From Planktotalea sp. (GTDB lineage Bacteria; Pseudomonadota; Alphaproteobacteria; Rhodobacterales; Rhodobacteraceae), in the NCBI RefSeq assembly GCF_018607995.1, contig NZ_JABBAL010000030.1:124001-188000 (forward strand): a DNA stretch of 64,000 nucleotides, given 5' to 3'. Numbering within the stretch: the first letter of the stretch is position 1; the number at the start of each line of letters is the position of its first letter. The position numbers were made by a program, and so were the translations under genes. Below the pieces are notes generated by a model. It worked only from the letters and a program-made list of their open reading frames with translations, was not told the origin of the DNA and made no database searches. Of this stretch, positions 27,549 to 36,413 are shown one piece after another.

Positions 27549-28727
27549 ATGATCGGTGCTGATACTGCTTGGATTATGACCGCGACGGCGTTGGTCCTTT
27601 TTATGACACTTCCGGGACTTGCTTTGTTTTACGGTGGCCTTGTTCGTGCGCGCAACGTTCTAAGCGTATTTATGCATTGCTACGCGATTGCCTGTTTGAT
27701 GAGCGTTCTATGGCTTGCGGTTGGCTATTCTATCGCATTTGGCGATGGCAACGGGATCTGGGGCGGTTTGGGTAAATCCTTTCTCAATGGCGTGACGACT
27801 GACAGTCTGTCCGGCACGATCCCCGAAATCCTGTTCTTCGCATTCCAAATGACCTTCGCTATTATCACTCCTGCCTTGATCGTAGGTGCCTATGTGGAAC
27901 GTGTTAGCTTTGGCTTTGTGATGCTCTTCTCTGGCGCTTGGATGCTACTTTGCTACGCGCCTGTCGTGCACTGGATCTGGGGCGGCGGTTTTCTAGCTGA
28001 TGGCGGAATATTCGGCGAGACGGGCGTGCGTGATTTCGCGGGCGGCATCGTGGTACACGAAACCGCTGGCCTTGCGGCTTTGCTCATCGCCTTTTTCCTT
28101 GGGCCACGCAAAAACCAGCACACACCTCCTCACAACCCCGGTTTTGTGATGATCGGTGCGGGTATGCTTTGGGTCGGTTGGTTCGGCTTTAATGGCGGAT
28201 CGCAATTGGCTGCTAATGGGGGCGCTGCGATGGCCATCACGGTGACGCATATTTCTGCGGCAACTGCTTCGCTGACTTGGGCGCTGTGGGAGCGGTATAA
28301 GTTTGGCAAGGCCTCCCTCGTGGGCATCGTGACGGGTACGATTGCAGGCCTTGCATCCATCACGCCTGCGTCCGGTTTTGTTGGCCCTGTTGAGGCCCTG
28401 ATCATCGGTGCTGTTGCTGGTATCTTGTGCCAAGAAGCGGTGCTTCTGATCCGCAACCGTCTTAAGATTGATGACACGCTTGATGTCTTTGCGGTGCACG
28501 GTGTTGGCGGCATTTTCGGAACTGTGATGATCGCGATCTTTGGTGCAGGCACATGGGCTGCGCAACTTGGTGGCTTGGTAATTGTTGGTGTCTACACTTC
28601 TGTTGTCACAGTTGTTTTGATCTTTGTTGTTAAGGCAATCACGCCAATGCGTGTGGATCTTGAAACCGAGACGAGCGGTCTGGATCTCGCGGTACATGGC
28701 GAGCGCGCTTACGATATGTCCTCGTAA
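27549..28727 (+). CDS. amtB: Ammonium transporter AmtB
   Basis: This inner-membrane ammonium channel of 392 residues has about 11 hydrophobic segments. Family motifs are LPGLALFYGGLVRARNVLS near the start, the signature FAGGIVVHETAGLAAL with the first pore His, GFNGGSQLAANG, and FAVHGVGGIFGT with the second pore His. No signal peptide is evident. A glnK gene is not adjacent, which is unusual for amtB. The RBS is strong (AAAAGGAG). The 154-base upstream gap probably holds an NtrC-responsive promoter, but no sigma-54 box with correct spacing is visible. Confidence 0.95.
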   Translation: MIGADTAWIMTATALVLFMTLPGLALFYGGLVRARNVLSVFMHCYAIACLMSVLWLAVGYSIAFGDGNGIWGGLGKSFLNGVTTDSLSGTIPEILFFAFQMTFAIITPALIVGAYVERVSFGFVMLFSGAWMLLCYAPVVHWIWGGGFLADGGIFGETGVRDFAGGIVVHETAGLAALLIAFFLGPRKNQHTPPHNPGFVMIGAGMLWVGWFGFNGGSQLAANGGAAMAITVTHISAATASLTWALWERYKFGKASLVGIVTGTIAGLASITPASGFVGPVEALIIGAVAGILCQEAVLLIRNRLKIDDTLDVFAVHGVGGIFGTVMIAIFGAGTWAAQLGGLVIVGVYTSVVTVVLIFVVKAITPMRVDLETETSGLDLAVHGERAYDMSS

Positions 28728-28753
28728 TAACAAAACATTTACGGCCTTTACAG

Positions 28754-28771
28754 GCGGGCCATTTGGTCCGC
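28754..28771 (+). terminator. Possible terminator hairpin after amtB
   Basis: GCGGGCC (28754-28760) and GGTCCGC (28765-28771) form a 7-bp stem with one G-U pair around ATTT. It lies 26 bases past the amtB stop. The following T stretch is interrupted (TCGTTTGGTTT), so the call is tentative. Confidence 0.4.
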
Positions 28772-28781
28772 TCGTTTGGTT

Positions 28782-29791
28782 TCAGGCCCTGTTTTCCCAT
28801 GTCTCAACACGTAGGTCCATAACCCGTCGCCAGAGCGGCGGCATCAGCGCGATCACCGCCATCATTGGCAAGCTGTAGGGGAGCATTGGCATCTCCGCCT
28901 CAAGCAGATGTAGCGATGGATAGTTGCGACTGGGATGCGTGTGGTGATCAGAGTGACGCGGCGCATTGAGCGTCATCGCCCCAGAGAAGCGATGCGGCGT
29001 GTTCCAGCTCTGGCGCGCACCAACCGCTTCAAGCTTACCATTTTCCAACATTTTACGTCTCAGACCATAGTGTTGCACATAGTCGCTGAGAAAAATTTGC
29101 AGCTGCGCATATGCCCCCAGTAGAGCCCAAATCAAACGCCGATGACGCCCCCGATCGCAAATGCGCCAAGCAAACTGACAAGCGCACCAAGGAGGTACAT
29201 CGTGTAGGGGTGCAAGCCCTTCCCTCTGTGGCGTTTGCTTTCGGCCGTATAGCCCGCGCGGTACGACCCGATCCACGCACGACCGAAGAAACGCCAGAAC
29301 CCACGCCCTTTCGGCGCGGACACAGGATCATTCGAAGTGCCCACATGCACATGATGCACCAGCGGATGCGCAGAGGCGTGATGCCCCATCAGGATCGACA
29401 TATAGACCGCCTTACCCAACCGTCACAGTATTCGGTTCGGTCGGTGGATCAGCTCATGTGCATTGGGATGCACGATCTGACCTGCAAACAATGCAGTCGC
29501 AAAGAACAGTGCGATTTTTTGTAGCATTGGCAATGTTGCGTCATGAACCAGCGCATAGACGACAGCGCCAAGAACAATGAAATGTGCGAACGCCAAAGCA
29601 ACGCTAAGCACGTCAGACGTAGGAAATTCCGCACCCATATTAGCATTTTGAAAAAACAGCGGCGTGAGGCGATCAAATGCATAGGCGAACACGGTGATGT
29701 AAGTCAGCCTGGCCCAGATCCAAACGCCGCCAAAAAGCGCGCCTGTCAAAAGCGGCGCAACAAGTGCGAGTGTAGTAATCGTAAATCTCAA
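28782..29791 (-). pseudogene. alkB: Alkane 1-monooxygenase (AlkB-type membrane diiron hydroxylase), inactivated
   Basis: The three broken pieces together cover an AlkB-type enzyme of about 336 residues that would hydroxylate alkanes or fatty acyl chains. The His-box motifs are visible as NAHELIHR, HASAHPLVHHVHVGT and APRHSDHHTHPSRNYPSL, along with the family mark LSDYVQHYGLRR. Two lesions are clear. An in-frame TGA at 29423-29425 lies just after HELIHRPNRIL. A one-base shift lies near 29130-29140, where IGGVIG runs into a stop while LIWALLGAYAQLQ continues in another frame. The start may also be lost: the frame opens with ATA-TTG instead of ATG. Only errors at two sites could make it intact. 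Confidence 0.87.
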
Positions 29792-29830
29792 TATGGTTTT
29801 GGCCTTTGATCCAAGGCCCTAACGCCCGTC

Positions 29831-30280
29831 CTACGCGCTATATAGCGCGTCCGCCCGTTTCTCAAACGCGCGCACGACACGTTGCATGGCCTCGTTAAAG
29901 ACAATACCGATAATACCCTGCAGGATCGCGTTCTTGAACTCAAAATCCACGAAGAATTTCACGTGACAACCGCCGTCCGGCGCATTCTCGAACGACCAGT
30001 TGGATTTCATATACTTAAACGGCCCGTCCAAATATTCCGTATCCACCTTTTTATCGCTCGGATGCAGCACCACGCGACTGCCAAACTTTTCTCGGAACAC
30101 TTTAAAACTGACGACCAAATCCGCCAGCATGACTTTGCTCTCACCCTTAGGCTTCACGGATCTAATCCGCGCAGCCGCGCACCACGGCAGAAATTCAGGA
30201 TAAGACGCAACATCCGACACAAGTTCGTACATTTGCTGCGCCGTGTAAGGCATGTGGCGATCTTCAGAATGCGTTGGCAT
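29831..30280 (-). CDS. Coenzyme Q-binding/RatA-family START-like protein
   Basis: This 149-residue SRPBCC-fold protein is related to eukaryotic COQ10 and bacterial RatA. The signature region [29 protein letters not shown] covers residues 11-39, and the end FEKRADALY is also typical. COQ10 relatives bind ubiquinone and aid respiration; the RatA toxin assignment in E. coli concerns ribosome assembly. For alphaproteobacteria the quinone role is the better guess. It diverges from hpt with a 71-base gap. Confidence 0.87.
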   Translation of the reverse strand: MPTHSEDRHMPYTAQQMYELVSDVASYPEFLPWCAAARIRSVKPKGESKVMLADLVVSFKVFREKFGSRVVLHPSDKKVDTEYLDGPFKYMKSNWSFENAPDGGCHVKFFVDFEFKNAILQGIIGIVFNEAMQRVVRAFEKRADALYSA

Positions 30281-30351
30281 ACCGATGCATTTCCCGTTAT
30301 CTCAGTTGTGCTGCATGTCTTATGCATCGAGCCAAAAATCAAGAGGAAGCC

Positions 30352-30903
30352 ATGTCACAGCGTCCATATGTCATCGATCAAATGATTTCGGCCAAGTCGA
30401 TTGCGGCCCGTATTGAGGAGTTGAGCCACGATATCGAAGCCGAATTCAAAGGTACAGACAAGCTTGTGGTGGTTGGTCTTTTGCGCGGATCATTTGTGTT
30501 TATCGCTGATATAGTGCGTGAATTGGACCTGCCCGTCGAGGTCGATTTCTTGGAGGCATCTTCCTATGGCGACGGCATGGAAAGCAGCAGAGAAGTACGC
30601 ATTCTCAAAGACTTGCGCGGCGCAATTGAAGGGCGAGATGTGCTGGTTGTCGAAGATATCGTCGATACGGGTCACACGTTGAACCATGTCACGCATTTGC
30701 TGCAATCGCGCAATCCTGCACGGTTGAAATCCATTGCATTGCTCGACAAACCGACGCGGCGCGAGGTGGATTTCCGCTCTGACTGGATCGGTTTTGAAAT
30801 TCCAGATGAATTTGTTGTGGGTTATGGCATCGATTTCGCACAGCGCAACCGCAACCTGCCATTTATAGGCAAGGTTCGCTTCATCGAAGACGACGACGCA
30901 TAG
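30352..30903 (+). CDS. hpt: Hypoxanthine phosphoribosyltransferase
   Basis: This purine-salvage enzyme transfers phosphoribose from PRPP to hypoxanthine or guanine. It has 183 residues. The PRPP loop is [17 protein letters not shown] near residue 100, the first flexible region is [18 protein letters not shown], and the C-terminal base-binding part is [23 protein letters not shown] at 30352 is chosen because AAGAGGAA lies just upstream; the frame is open back to 30274. A small membrane protein gene follows after 4 bases. Confidence 0.93.
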   Translation: MSQRPYVIDQMISAKSIAARIEELSHDIEAEFKGTDKLVVVGLLRGSFVFIADIVRELDLPVEVDFLEASSYGDGMESSREVRILKDLRGAIEGRDVLVVEDIVDTGHTLNHVTHLLQSRNPARLKSIALLDKPTRREVDFRSDWIGFEIPDEFVVGYGIDFAQRNRNLPFIGKVRFIEDDDA

Positions 30904-30907
30904 AGCG

Positions 30908-31054
30908 ATGATCAATCCGCGTCATTTTCTGCGCATGACCCGCTGGGCGCGCAATCCACCGTCGGAAAAGCGCGTAAAGCCGGTAATTGCAATTGTTTTG
31001 ATTTGCGCGCTGGTTTTTTTGATCGAGCCTACATCGGATGGCCAGACGCACTGA
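30908..31054 (+). CDS. Short single-pass membrane protein, 48 aa
   Basis: This short gene directly after hpt (4-base gap) codes for a basic N-terminus (HFLRMTRWARNPPSEKRVK) and one hydrophobic helix (about residues 25-39, PVIAIVLICALVFLIE), followed by a short polar tail. The pattern RMxRWARxPPS followed by a VK and a transmembrane helix resembles a small conserved protein I recall from other Rhodobacteraceae, but I cannot name a function. The arrangement suggests cotranslation with hpt. The Shine-Dalgarno is weak (AGAGCG). Confidence 0.65.
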   Translation: MINPRHFLRMTRWARNPPSEKRVKPVIAIVLICALVFLIEPTSDGQTH

Positions 31055-31079
31055 CCACCAACTCGTTCAAACTAGGGGG

Positions 31080-31490
31080 TTAAACGGCCTTTGCAGCCGT
31101 TTCGCGAATGCGCGTGATCATCGCTGCCAATCCGTTAGAGCGTTGCGCAGACAAGTGATCGTTGAGGCCTAAGCGGCCCAGCTCACCTTTAGCATCCACA
31201 CTGAGCACCTGTGTGACAGGTAAGTCGTTGTAAAGAATCCGCAAAACACCAATCAATCCGTTGACTATCATCGCATCACTTTCACCGTCAAACCGGAAAA
31301 CCCCACCCTCTATCTTAGGATGCAACCAAACCTGACTTGCACAGCCATTAACCTTTGTTGCGTCCACTTTCAACGCAGCATCCAAAGGTTCCATGGCTTT
31401 GCCCTGCTCAATCACATGGCGATACCGCTCCTCCCAATCTTCCAGAAATTCAAAATCTTCAACGATTTCTTCAAACGCAGCGCTTGCCAT
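31080..31490 (-). CDS. sufE: SufE-family Fe-S assembly sulfur acceptor
   Basis: This 136-residue protein accepts sulfur from the cysteine desulfurase SufS and passes it to the SUF scaffold. The active Cys lies in KVNGCASQVWL near residue 50, and GLIGVLRILYNDLP and the C-terminal LSAQRSNGLAAMI are family marks. ATG 31490 is chosen for its AGGGGAAG site; the frame is open to 31514. It stands apart from the suf operon, as is common in Rhodobacterales. Confidence 0.92.
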   Translation of the reverse strand: MASAAFEEIVEDFEFLEDWEERYRHVIEQGKAMEPLDAALKVDATKVNGCASQVWLHPKIEGGVFRFDGESDAMIVNGLIGVLRILYNDLPVTQVLSVDAKGELGRLGLNDHLSAQRSNGLAAMITRIRETAAKAV

Positions 31491-31615
31491 GATGCTTCCC
31501 CTCTCGTGTTGCACTTGAGGTAATCAGCAAATGTGCAAACGTCCAGTCTTGTGTTGCCGCTTTTCAAGTCCGCACGGATGCGATATCTCAGACAAAAGTA
31601 AAGACGAGGCACCAC

Positions 31616-32149
31616 ATGACACTACCATCTGCACGTTCGACAGCGCGCCCACTGCTTTTGTGGAGCGCCTTGATTTTGACTGGTTGCGGTGGCGGCGGTG
31701 GTCTTTCTGACAGCTGGGTCAATCCCGGCAATTGGTTTGGTCAATCACGCAGCGAAGCGATAAGTGCCGATGGCATCGTTAACCCGTTGATCCCGAAACA
31801 GAAAGCCCTTACGCGTAAGAAAGTTGATTATCAAGGAACGCCCGTCGCTCAGATCAAGAGCTTGCGTATTGAACGCAAACCGGGTGGTGCGATTGTCCAC
31901 GTCGTGGGTGTGTCTGACGGTATCGGCTATTATGACGTGCGTTTGCAGCAAGACAATGACGGCATGCCCGTCGATGGTGTACTCAGCTACACTTTGAAGG
32001 CAGTACGTTCTAAGAGTGCTATCCGTGGTGGCAGCGAAGCGGCCCGTCAGATCAACGCAGCGCGCTACATCAGCAATCAAGAGCTGAAAAGCGCACGCAA
32101 GATTATCGTGATAGGCGCACAAAATCAGCGCAGTACGCGACGTCGTTAA
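31616..32149 (+). CDS. Predicted lipoprotein of unknown function
   Basis: The 177-residue product has a basic N-terminus, a hydrophobic stretch and a lipobox LTGC with the acylated Cys near residue 24, followed by a Gly run. The remainder shows a mixed alpha/beta pattern with a conserved-looking core, KSLRIERKPGGAIVHVVGVS and YYDVRLQQDN, resembling a small carboxypeptidase-like or beta-sandwich domain. I cannot assign a function. It is convergent with rnd with only 15 bases between the stops. Confidence 0.78.
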   Translation: MTLPSARSTARPLLLWSALILTGCGGGGGLSDSWVNPGNWFGQSRSEAISADGIVNPLIPKQKALTRKKVDYQGTPVAQIKSLRIERKPGGAIVHVVGVSDGIGYYDVRLQQDNDGMPVDGVLSYTLKAVRSKSAIRGGSEAARQINAARYISNQELKSARKIIVIGAQNQRSTRRR

Positions 32150-32164
32150 TGTAAAACCTGTCGC

Positions 32165-33322
32165 TTAGACTGGCACCAAGATCACGTCATTCCCTTTGGC
32201 AGCCAGCGCAATTTTACCATTGCACAGCTTTAGCGCATCTTCGCCAAAAATCTCAAACCGCCAGCCAGTCAGTGCCGTCACATCCCGCTCACCCGCTGCG
32301 ATAGCATCGAGTTCTGACGTCGGCGCGACCAATTTGGACGCAACACCAGCCGAGGCTGTTTTGGCCTTCAGCAACACGCGCAAAAGATCTGCCAAGGCAG
32401 GGTTCACTTGCAAACGCTCGTTTTTGTAATCCACTTTTGGAAGATCACTTTCAGGGCAAGCCAAACCGGTTTTCACAGCTTTCAAGATGCCTTCAGCTAT
32501 ATCACCACGACGCGCCTCGCGCAGCAAAAGGCGAGAACGCCCTAAGTCACCGTGATCTTTGGGTTTTGTAGAGGCCAGTTCAACCAACGCATCATCTTTA
32601 TACACGCGGCTGCGCGGCACATTCTTGGTCTGCGCATAGTCTTCGCGAAACCGCGCCAATTCACGCACGATCGCAAGGAACCTTGACCCGTTGTTGCGGA
32701 TCTTAACACGCTTCCACGCGTTTTCAGGCAGTGTAATGTACGTGTCCGGATTGTTGAGAATCTCCATTTCCTCATCTACCCAATGAGACCGCCCTTGATT
32801 CTTTAGTTTTTTAGCCAAGAAATCATAGACTTGGCGCAAATGCGTGACATCCGCCAATGCGTAATTCGCCTGCGCATCGCTTAGAGGACGGCGCGACCAA
32901 TCTGTGAAGCGCGAGGATTTATCAATCTCTTGCTTGGCAATCTTGCGCACGAGGGTTTCGTAACCCACTTGTTCGCCAAACCCACACACCATCGACGCCA
33001 CTTGCGTGTCAAACAAGGGCGTTGGAATCACTCCTGCATCAACTTGGAAAATCTCAATATCCTGACGCGCTGCGTGAAATACTTTCACCACGGATGTGTC
33101 GCGGAACAAATCATAAAGCGGCTCGAGCGAGATGCCCTCCACCAAGGGGTCTACCAAACAACAATTACTGTCATCGGTTCCTGGCATCGCCAATTGCACA
33201 AGACAGAGTTTGGAATAATAAGTCCGTTCGCGCAAAAACTCTGTATCAACCGTCACATAGGGGTGTTTTTTGGCCGCTTCGCAGAATTCGGCAAGGGCTT
33301 CGGTTGTAGTGATTGTCAGCAT
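32165..33322 (-). CDS. rnd: Ribonuclease D
   Basis: This is a 3'-5' exoribonuclease that trims tRNA 3' ends. It has 385 residues with the DEDDy catalytic set: VDTEFLRE near residue 26, FHAARQDIEIF near 80, and YALADVTHLRQVYDFL near 150. An HRDC domain follows (about residues 205-285, with LARFREDYAQ and KDDALVELA). ATG 33322 is chosen as the only ATG; an upstream TTG at 33340 adds six residues. It is divergent from nothing and precedes purN on the same strand by 72 bases upstream. Confidence 0.93.
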   Translation of the reverse strand: MLTITTTEALAEFCEAAKKHPYVTVDTEFLRERTYYSKLCLVQLAMPGTDDSNCCLVDPLVEGISLEPLYDLFRDTSVVKVFHAARQDIEIFQVDAGVIPTPLFDTQVASMVCGFGEQVGYETLVRKIAKQEIDKSSRFTDWSRRPLSDAQANYALADVTHLRQVYDFLAKKLKNQGRSHWVDEEMEILNNPDTYITLPENAWKRVKIRNNGSRFLAIVRELARFREDYAQTKNVPRSRVYKDDALVELASTKPKDHGDLGRSRLLLREARRGDIAEGILKAVKTGLACPESDLPKVDYKNERLQVNPALADLLRVLLKAKTASAGVASKLVAPTSELDAIAAGERDVTALTGWRFEIFGEDALKLCNGKIALAAKGNDVILVPV

Positions 33323-33412
33323 GCGTTTTCGATCGTCCAAGTTAAGTTGAGGCAGGCCTACGCGAAATGCATAACAAAATAAAGGCTTTCGTCAGGGCGG
33401 CTCTAGTATGGT

Positions 33413-33985
33413 TTACAAAGCTTCAGAAAATCGTCGTAAAGCCAATGGATAAATGCGGTGTTCTTCGATCAAGACACGCGCCGCAAGCCTATCTGGCGTG
33501 TCATTGCTCAAAATAGGCACGCGTGCTTGCTCTATGATAGGGCCATCGTCCAGTTTGGCTGTGACCTCATGCACAGTGCAGCCAGCTTCTGTATCCCCCG
33601 CTTCCAATGCGCGGGCATGAGTGTGCAAACCTTTATATTTAGGCAATAAAGACGGGTGAATGTTCAACATACGTCCGTCATAGCGATCAATGAAGTGCGA
33701 GGTCAGCACGCGCATGAATCCTGCGAGACAAATGAGATCGGCCTGTGCTGCATCAAGCTTGGCAATCAATGCATATTCGAACGCTGCACGATTTTCGCCG
33801 TATAGCCTGTGATCGACGAAATCGCTTTGCGTGCCGAGCGCTTGCGCTTTTGCTAGACCACCTGCGCTATCGGAATTGGCCAGCACCAGAACTGGTTCTG
33901 CCGGATGGTTACTATCCATGCTTTCCAGAAGCTTCACCATGTTGGATCCACCACCAGATATTAGCACCGCAACGCGTGGTTTCAA
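33413..33985 (-). CDS. purN: Phosphoribosylglycinamide formyltransferase PurN
   Basis: This enzyme makes formyl-GAR with 10-formyl-tetrahydrofolate in de novo purine synthesis. It has 190 residues. The phosphate loop is [14 protein letters not shown] at the start, the catalytic Asn-His region is [18 protein letters not shown] near residue 105, and the later catalytic Asp is in [13 protein letters not shown]. It overlaps purM by 4 bases, so the two are coupled. Confidence 0.95.
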   Translation of the reverse strand: MKPRVAVLISGGGSNMVKLLESMDSNHPAEPVLVLANSDSAGGLAKAQALGTQSDFVDHRLYGENRAAFEYALIAKLDAAQADLICLAGFMRVLTSHFIDRYDGRMLNIHPSLLPKYKGLHTHARALEAGDTEAGCTVHEVTAKLDDGPIIEQARVPILSNDTPDRLAARVLIEEHRIYPLALRRFSEAL

Positions 33986-35034
33986 AGCAGGGATCCTGTG
34001 TAGCGTACTTCGCCCGTGTCAGTAACATAACCAAGGCGCGCGACGTTTTCACCCTCGGCCTGCAACAGCTCTGTCAGCGCGTCAGCGCGATCAGCGGCGA
34101 CGCTAAGGACCATGCCCAGCCCGCAGTTAAATGTCTTGAGCATTTCGGCTTCTGCGATATCGCCTGTCTGCGCCATCCAACTGAAAACAGGTGGTAATTC
34201 CCATGCGTTGAGGTCAATCTCGACACCATAACAATCTGGCAGTACTCGCGGGATGTTTTCTGTCAAACCACCGCCGGTGATATGCGCCAAAGCATGCACA
34301 CCACCCGCACGGACCGCCGCAAGCGCCTGCTTTACGTAAAGCCTTGTAGGCGTCAACAGCACCTCGCCAAGCGTACCATCTGCGAAGGGACAGTCGTCAC
34401 CCCACGCGAGGCCAGATATCTCAACGAGTTTGCGCACAAGCGAATAGCCGTTGGAGTGCACGCCGGCAGAGGCAAGGCCAAGCAAGACATCTCCAACCTG
34501 CACATCAGCTGGCATTTCACTACCACGCTCCATCGCGCCAACAGAGAAACCTGCAAGATCGAAATCGCCATCAGGATACATTCCTGGCATTTCAGCAGTT
34601 TCCCCACCAATCAGCGCACAATTGGAGCGCACGCAGCCCTCTGCGATGCCTTCAATGATGCGGGCGGCTGTGTCTGTTTTCAGATGTCCTGTTGCGAAAT
34701 AATCAAGGAAAAACAAAGGCTCCGCGCCTTGGCAGACAAGATCATTGACGCACATGGCGACAAGATCAATGCCAACACCGTCAACATTTCCTGTATCAAT
34801 CGCAATGCGCAGTTTAGTGCCAACACCGTCGGTGGCACCCACAAGGATCGGGTCATTAAACCCTGCCCCTTTAAGATCAAAGAGTGCACCAAAGCCACCA
34901 AGCCCTGACATAACACCACTGCGATTGGTGCGCTTAGCGGCGGGTTTGATCCGCTCGACCAATGCGTTGCCAGCGTCGATATCCACGCCTGCATCTGCAT
35001 ATGTAATGCCGGTTTTGGGGTTTTGCTCGCTCAT
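33982..35034 (-). CDS. purM: Phosphoribosylformylglycinamidine cyclo-ligase PurM
   Basis: This ATP-dependent AIR synthetase has 350 residues. Family marks are [20 protein letters not shown] at the start, [14 protein letters not shown] near residue 60, [14 protein letters not shown] near 135, and [19 protein letters not shown] near 240. ATG 35034 has CGGAG seven bases upstream; the frame continues to 35064 without such a site. A CAU tRNA gene lies on the other strand about 110 bases away. Confidence 0.95.
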   Translation of the reverse strand: MSEQNPKTGITYADAGVDIDAGNALVERIKPAAKRTNRSGVMSGLGGFGALFDLKGAGFNDPILVGATDGVGTKLRIAIDTGNVDGVGIDLVAMCVNDLVCQGAEPLFFLDYFATGHLKTDTAARIIEGIAEGCVRSNCALIGGETAEMPGMYPDGDFDLAGFSVGAMERGSEMPADVQVGDVLLGLASAGVHSNGYSLVRKLVEISGLAWGDDCPFADGTLGEVLLTPTRLYVKQALAAVRAGGVHALAHITGGGLTENIPRVLPDCYGVEIDLNAWELPPVFSWMAQTGDIAEAEMLKTFNCGLGMVLSVAADRADALTELLQAEGENVARLGYVTDTGEVRYTGSLL

Positions 35035-35142
35035 GGAAATCTCCGAGATGTTAGCTTTGCGCATCGCCTACATTATCATACGCGGCGTTGCAATCAGCAC
35101 GCTTGACGCGCCTGCGCCGTGTGCTAAGCAAAGGTCAAGGTA

Positions 35143-35219
35143 GGGCCTGTAGCTCAATTGGTTAGAGCAGCGTGCTCATAACGCGTTGGTTGCAGGTTCA
35201 AGTCCTGCCGGGCCTACCA
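35143..35219 (+). tRNA. tRNA with CAU anticodon, probably tRNA-Ile2 (lysidine type)
   Basis: A full 77-base cloverleaf is present. The acceptor strand is GGGCCTG, U8-A9 follow, the D stem is GCTC/GAGC, the anticodon loop is CTCATAA, the T arm GGTTCAAGTC, and CCA is encoded. The anticodon is CAU. The variable region TTGGTTGC resembles E. coli tRNA-Ile2 more than elongator tRNA-Met, so a TilS-modified isoleucine tRNA is preferred. Pair 1-72 is a G-U wobble. It is not an initiator because the 1-72 pair is not mismatched and the three G-C pairs of the anticodon stem are absent. Confidence 0.93.
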
Positions 35220-35227
35220 GATTCGCC

Positions 35228-35576
35228 CTATTCGCAGATATTTTCTTTGATGAAGAAATTGGATCCGATGCAGCCATTCCAGCCCGCGTCCTTGGCAGCC
35301 TGGGATTTTTCAGCGAACGTGCCGTCGATTAACTCAACTGATTTGATCTTCTCGAATTTAAAAAAATAGCTTGGCTTCAAATTCACGCCCTTTGGTGCAG
35401 CAGCGAAATTGCCAGCCGTGCATGTAAAGACTGCCATTGTTGCCAAAAGCGACCTGATGCATGTCGATCAAGCGCGGCGCGCAGCCTTTTGAAGCATCTT
35501 TGTCGTAGACCACTTCAATCGTGCGATTAGTTTCAGCAGCTTCGCACAATTCCGTTCCGAATTTTTCTTGGGCCAT
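35228..35576 (-). pseudogene. Small WYL-like protein gene, frameshifted at an A7 tract
   Basis: Two overlapping frames join into one protein of about 115 residues. The first gives ELCEAAETNRTIEVVYDKDA and LYMHGWQFRCCTKGREFEAK; the second gives FKFEKIKSVELIDGTF and SNFFIKENIC. The join is at seven A (35360-35366; seven T on the coding strand). With six, the protein reads through as KLFFKFEKIKS with no other lesion. The N-terminal half resembles a WYL-type ligand domain. The defect could be a real mutation, a phase-variable tract or a sequencing error. Confidence 0.7.
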
Positions 35577-35613
35577 TGCTTATACAGGGATCAGCGCCAA
35601 GCCTGTTAAGGCG

Positions 35614-36348
35614 TTAAACATCTTCATTACCACGTCCCTTAAAACCAGTCGCGACAACAAATTTCTCAGAGCTATCCGAGCGCGAGCTTGGCGGTTTCAT
35701 ATGCGCAACCTTAGTGAAGTTCTGCTTTAGCAATTTTTGCAAATCGCCCTCCGCGCCGCCCGCAAGAACTTTCGCAACGAACGTGCCACCCTCCGCGAGG
35801 ACATCAAACGCAAAGTAAGCAGCGGTTTCGCACAAATGCATGATTCGAAGGTGATCGGTTTGTTTGTGCCCAGAGGACGACGCGGCCATGTCGGACATGA
35901 CAACATCTGCCTTACCGCCAAGCCACTCTTTCACTTTGTCGTCGGCGCCTTCATCAAGGAAATCCAAGACATGAAACTCAGCGCCAGCCATGGTTTCCAC
36001 CTCTTGAATGTCAATGCCAAGCAATGTGCCCACCGATTTGCCACGGCGATCACCAAGCGCGTTAATGCGCGGTACAGCTACCTGACACCAGCCGCCTGGC
36101 GCGCAGCCAAGGTCAACCACGCGCGCGCCGGGCACTAGAAAGCGGTATTTGTCATCAAGTTCCATGATTTTGAATGCGGCGCGGCCACGATAACCTTCCG
36201 CCTGCGCGCGTTTGACGTAAGGGTCATTGAGTTGGCGCTGCAACCAAAGCGTTGAGGACATGCGTCTCCCGCGCGCGGATTTAACTTTCACGGTTAAATC
36301 ACGTTGGCCGCGGCCTGAATTGTTTTTGCCCGTAGGAGTCTTTGCCAT
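35614..36348 (-). CDS. rlmE: 23S rRNA 2'-O-methyltransferase RlmE (RrmJ/FtsJ)
   Basis: This SAM-dependent enzyme methylates U2552 in the A-site loop of 23S rRNA. It has 244 residues with a basic N-terminal tail. The SAM motif is [16 protein letters not shown] near residue 78. The catalytic K-D-K set is seen as [10 protein letters not shown] near 60, [18 protein letters not shown] near 150, and [11 protein letters not shown] near 190. ATG 36348 is chosen for family length; the frame runs to 36375. It follows the ppx/gppA gene on the same strand after 65 bases. Confidence 0.94.
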   Translation of the reverse strand: MAKTPTGKNNSGRGQRDLTVKVKSARGRRMSSTLWLQRQLNDPYVKRAQAEGYRGRAAFKIMELDDKYRFLVPGARVVDLGCAPGGWCQVAVPRINALGDRRGKSVGTLLGIDIQEVETMAGAEFHVLDFLDEGADDKVKEWLGGKADVVMSDMAASSSGHKQTDHLRIMHLCETAAYFAFDVLAEGGTFVAKVLAGGAEGDLQKLLKQNFTKVAHMKPPSSRSDSSEKFVVATGFKGRGNEDV

Positions 36349-36413
36349 GCCACTTATCTTTCTGAACACTTGCAAAAGGCGCTGGTTCTATTTTTCGAGA
36401 ACAATCCCACCCT

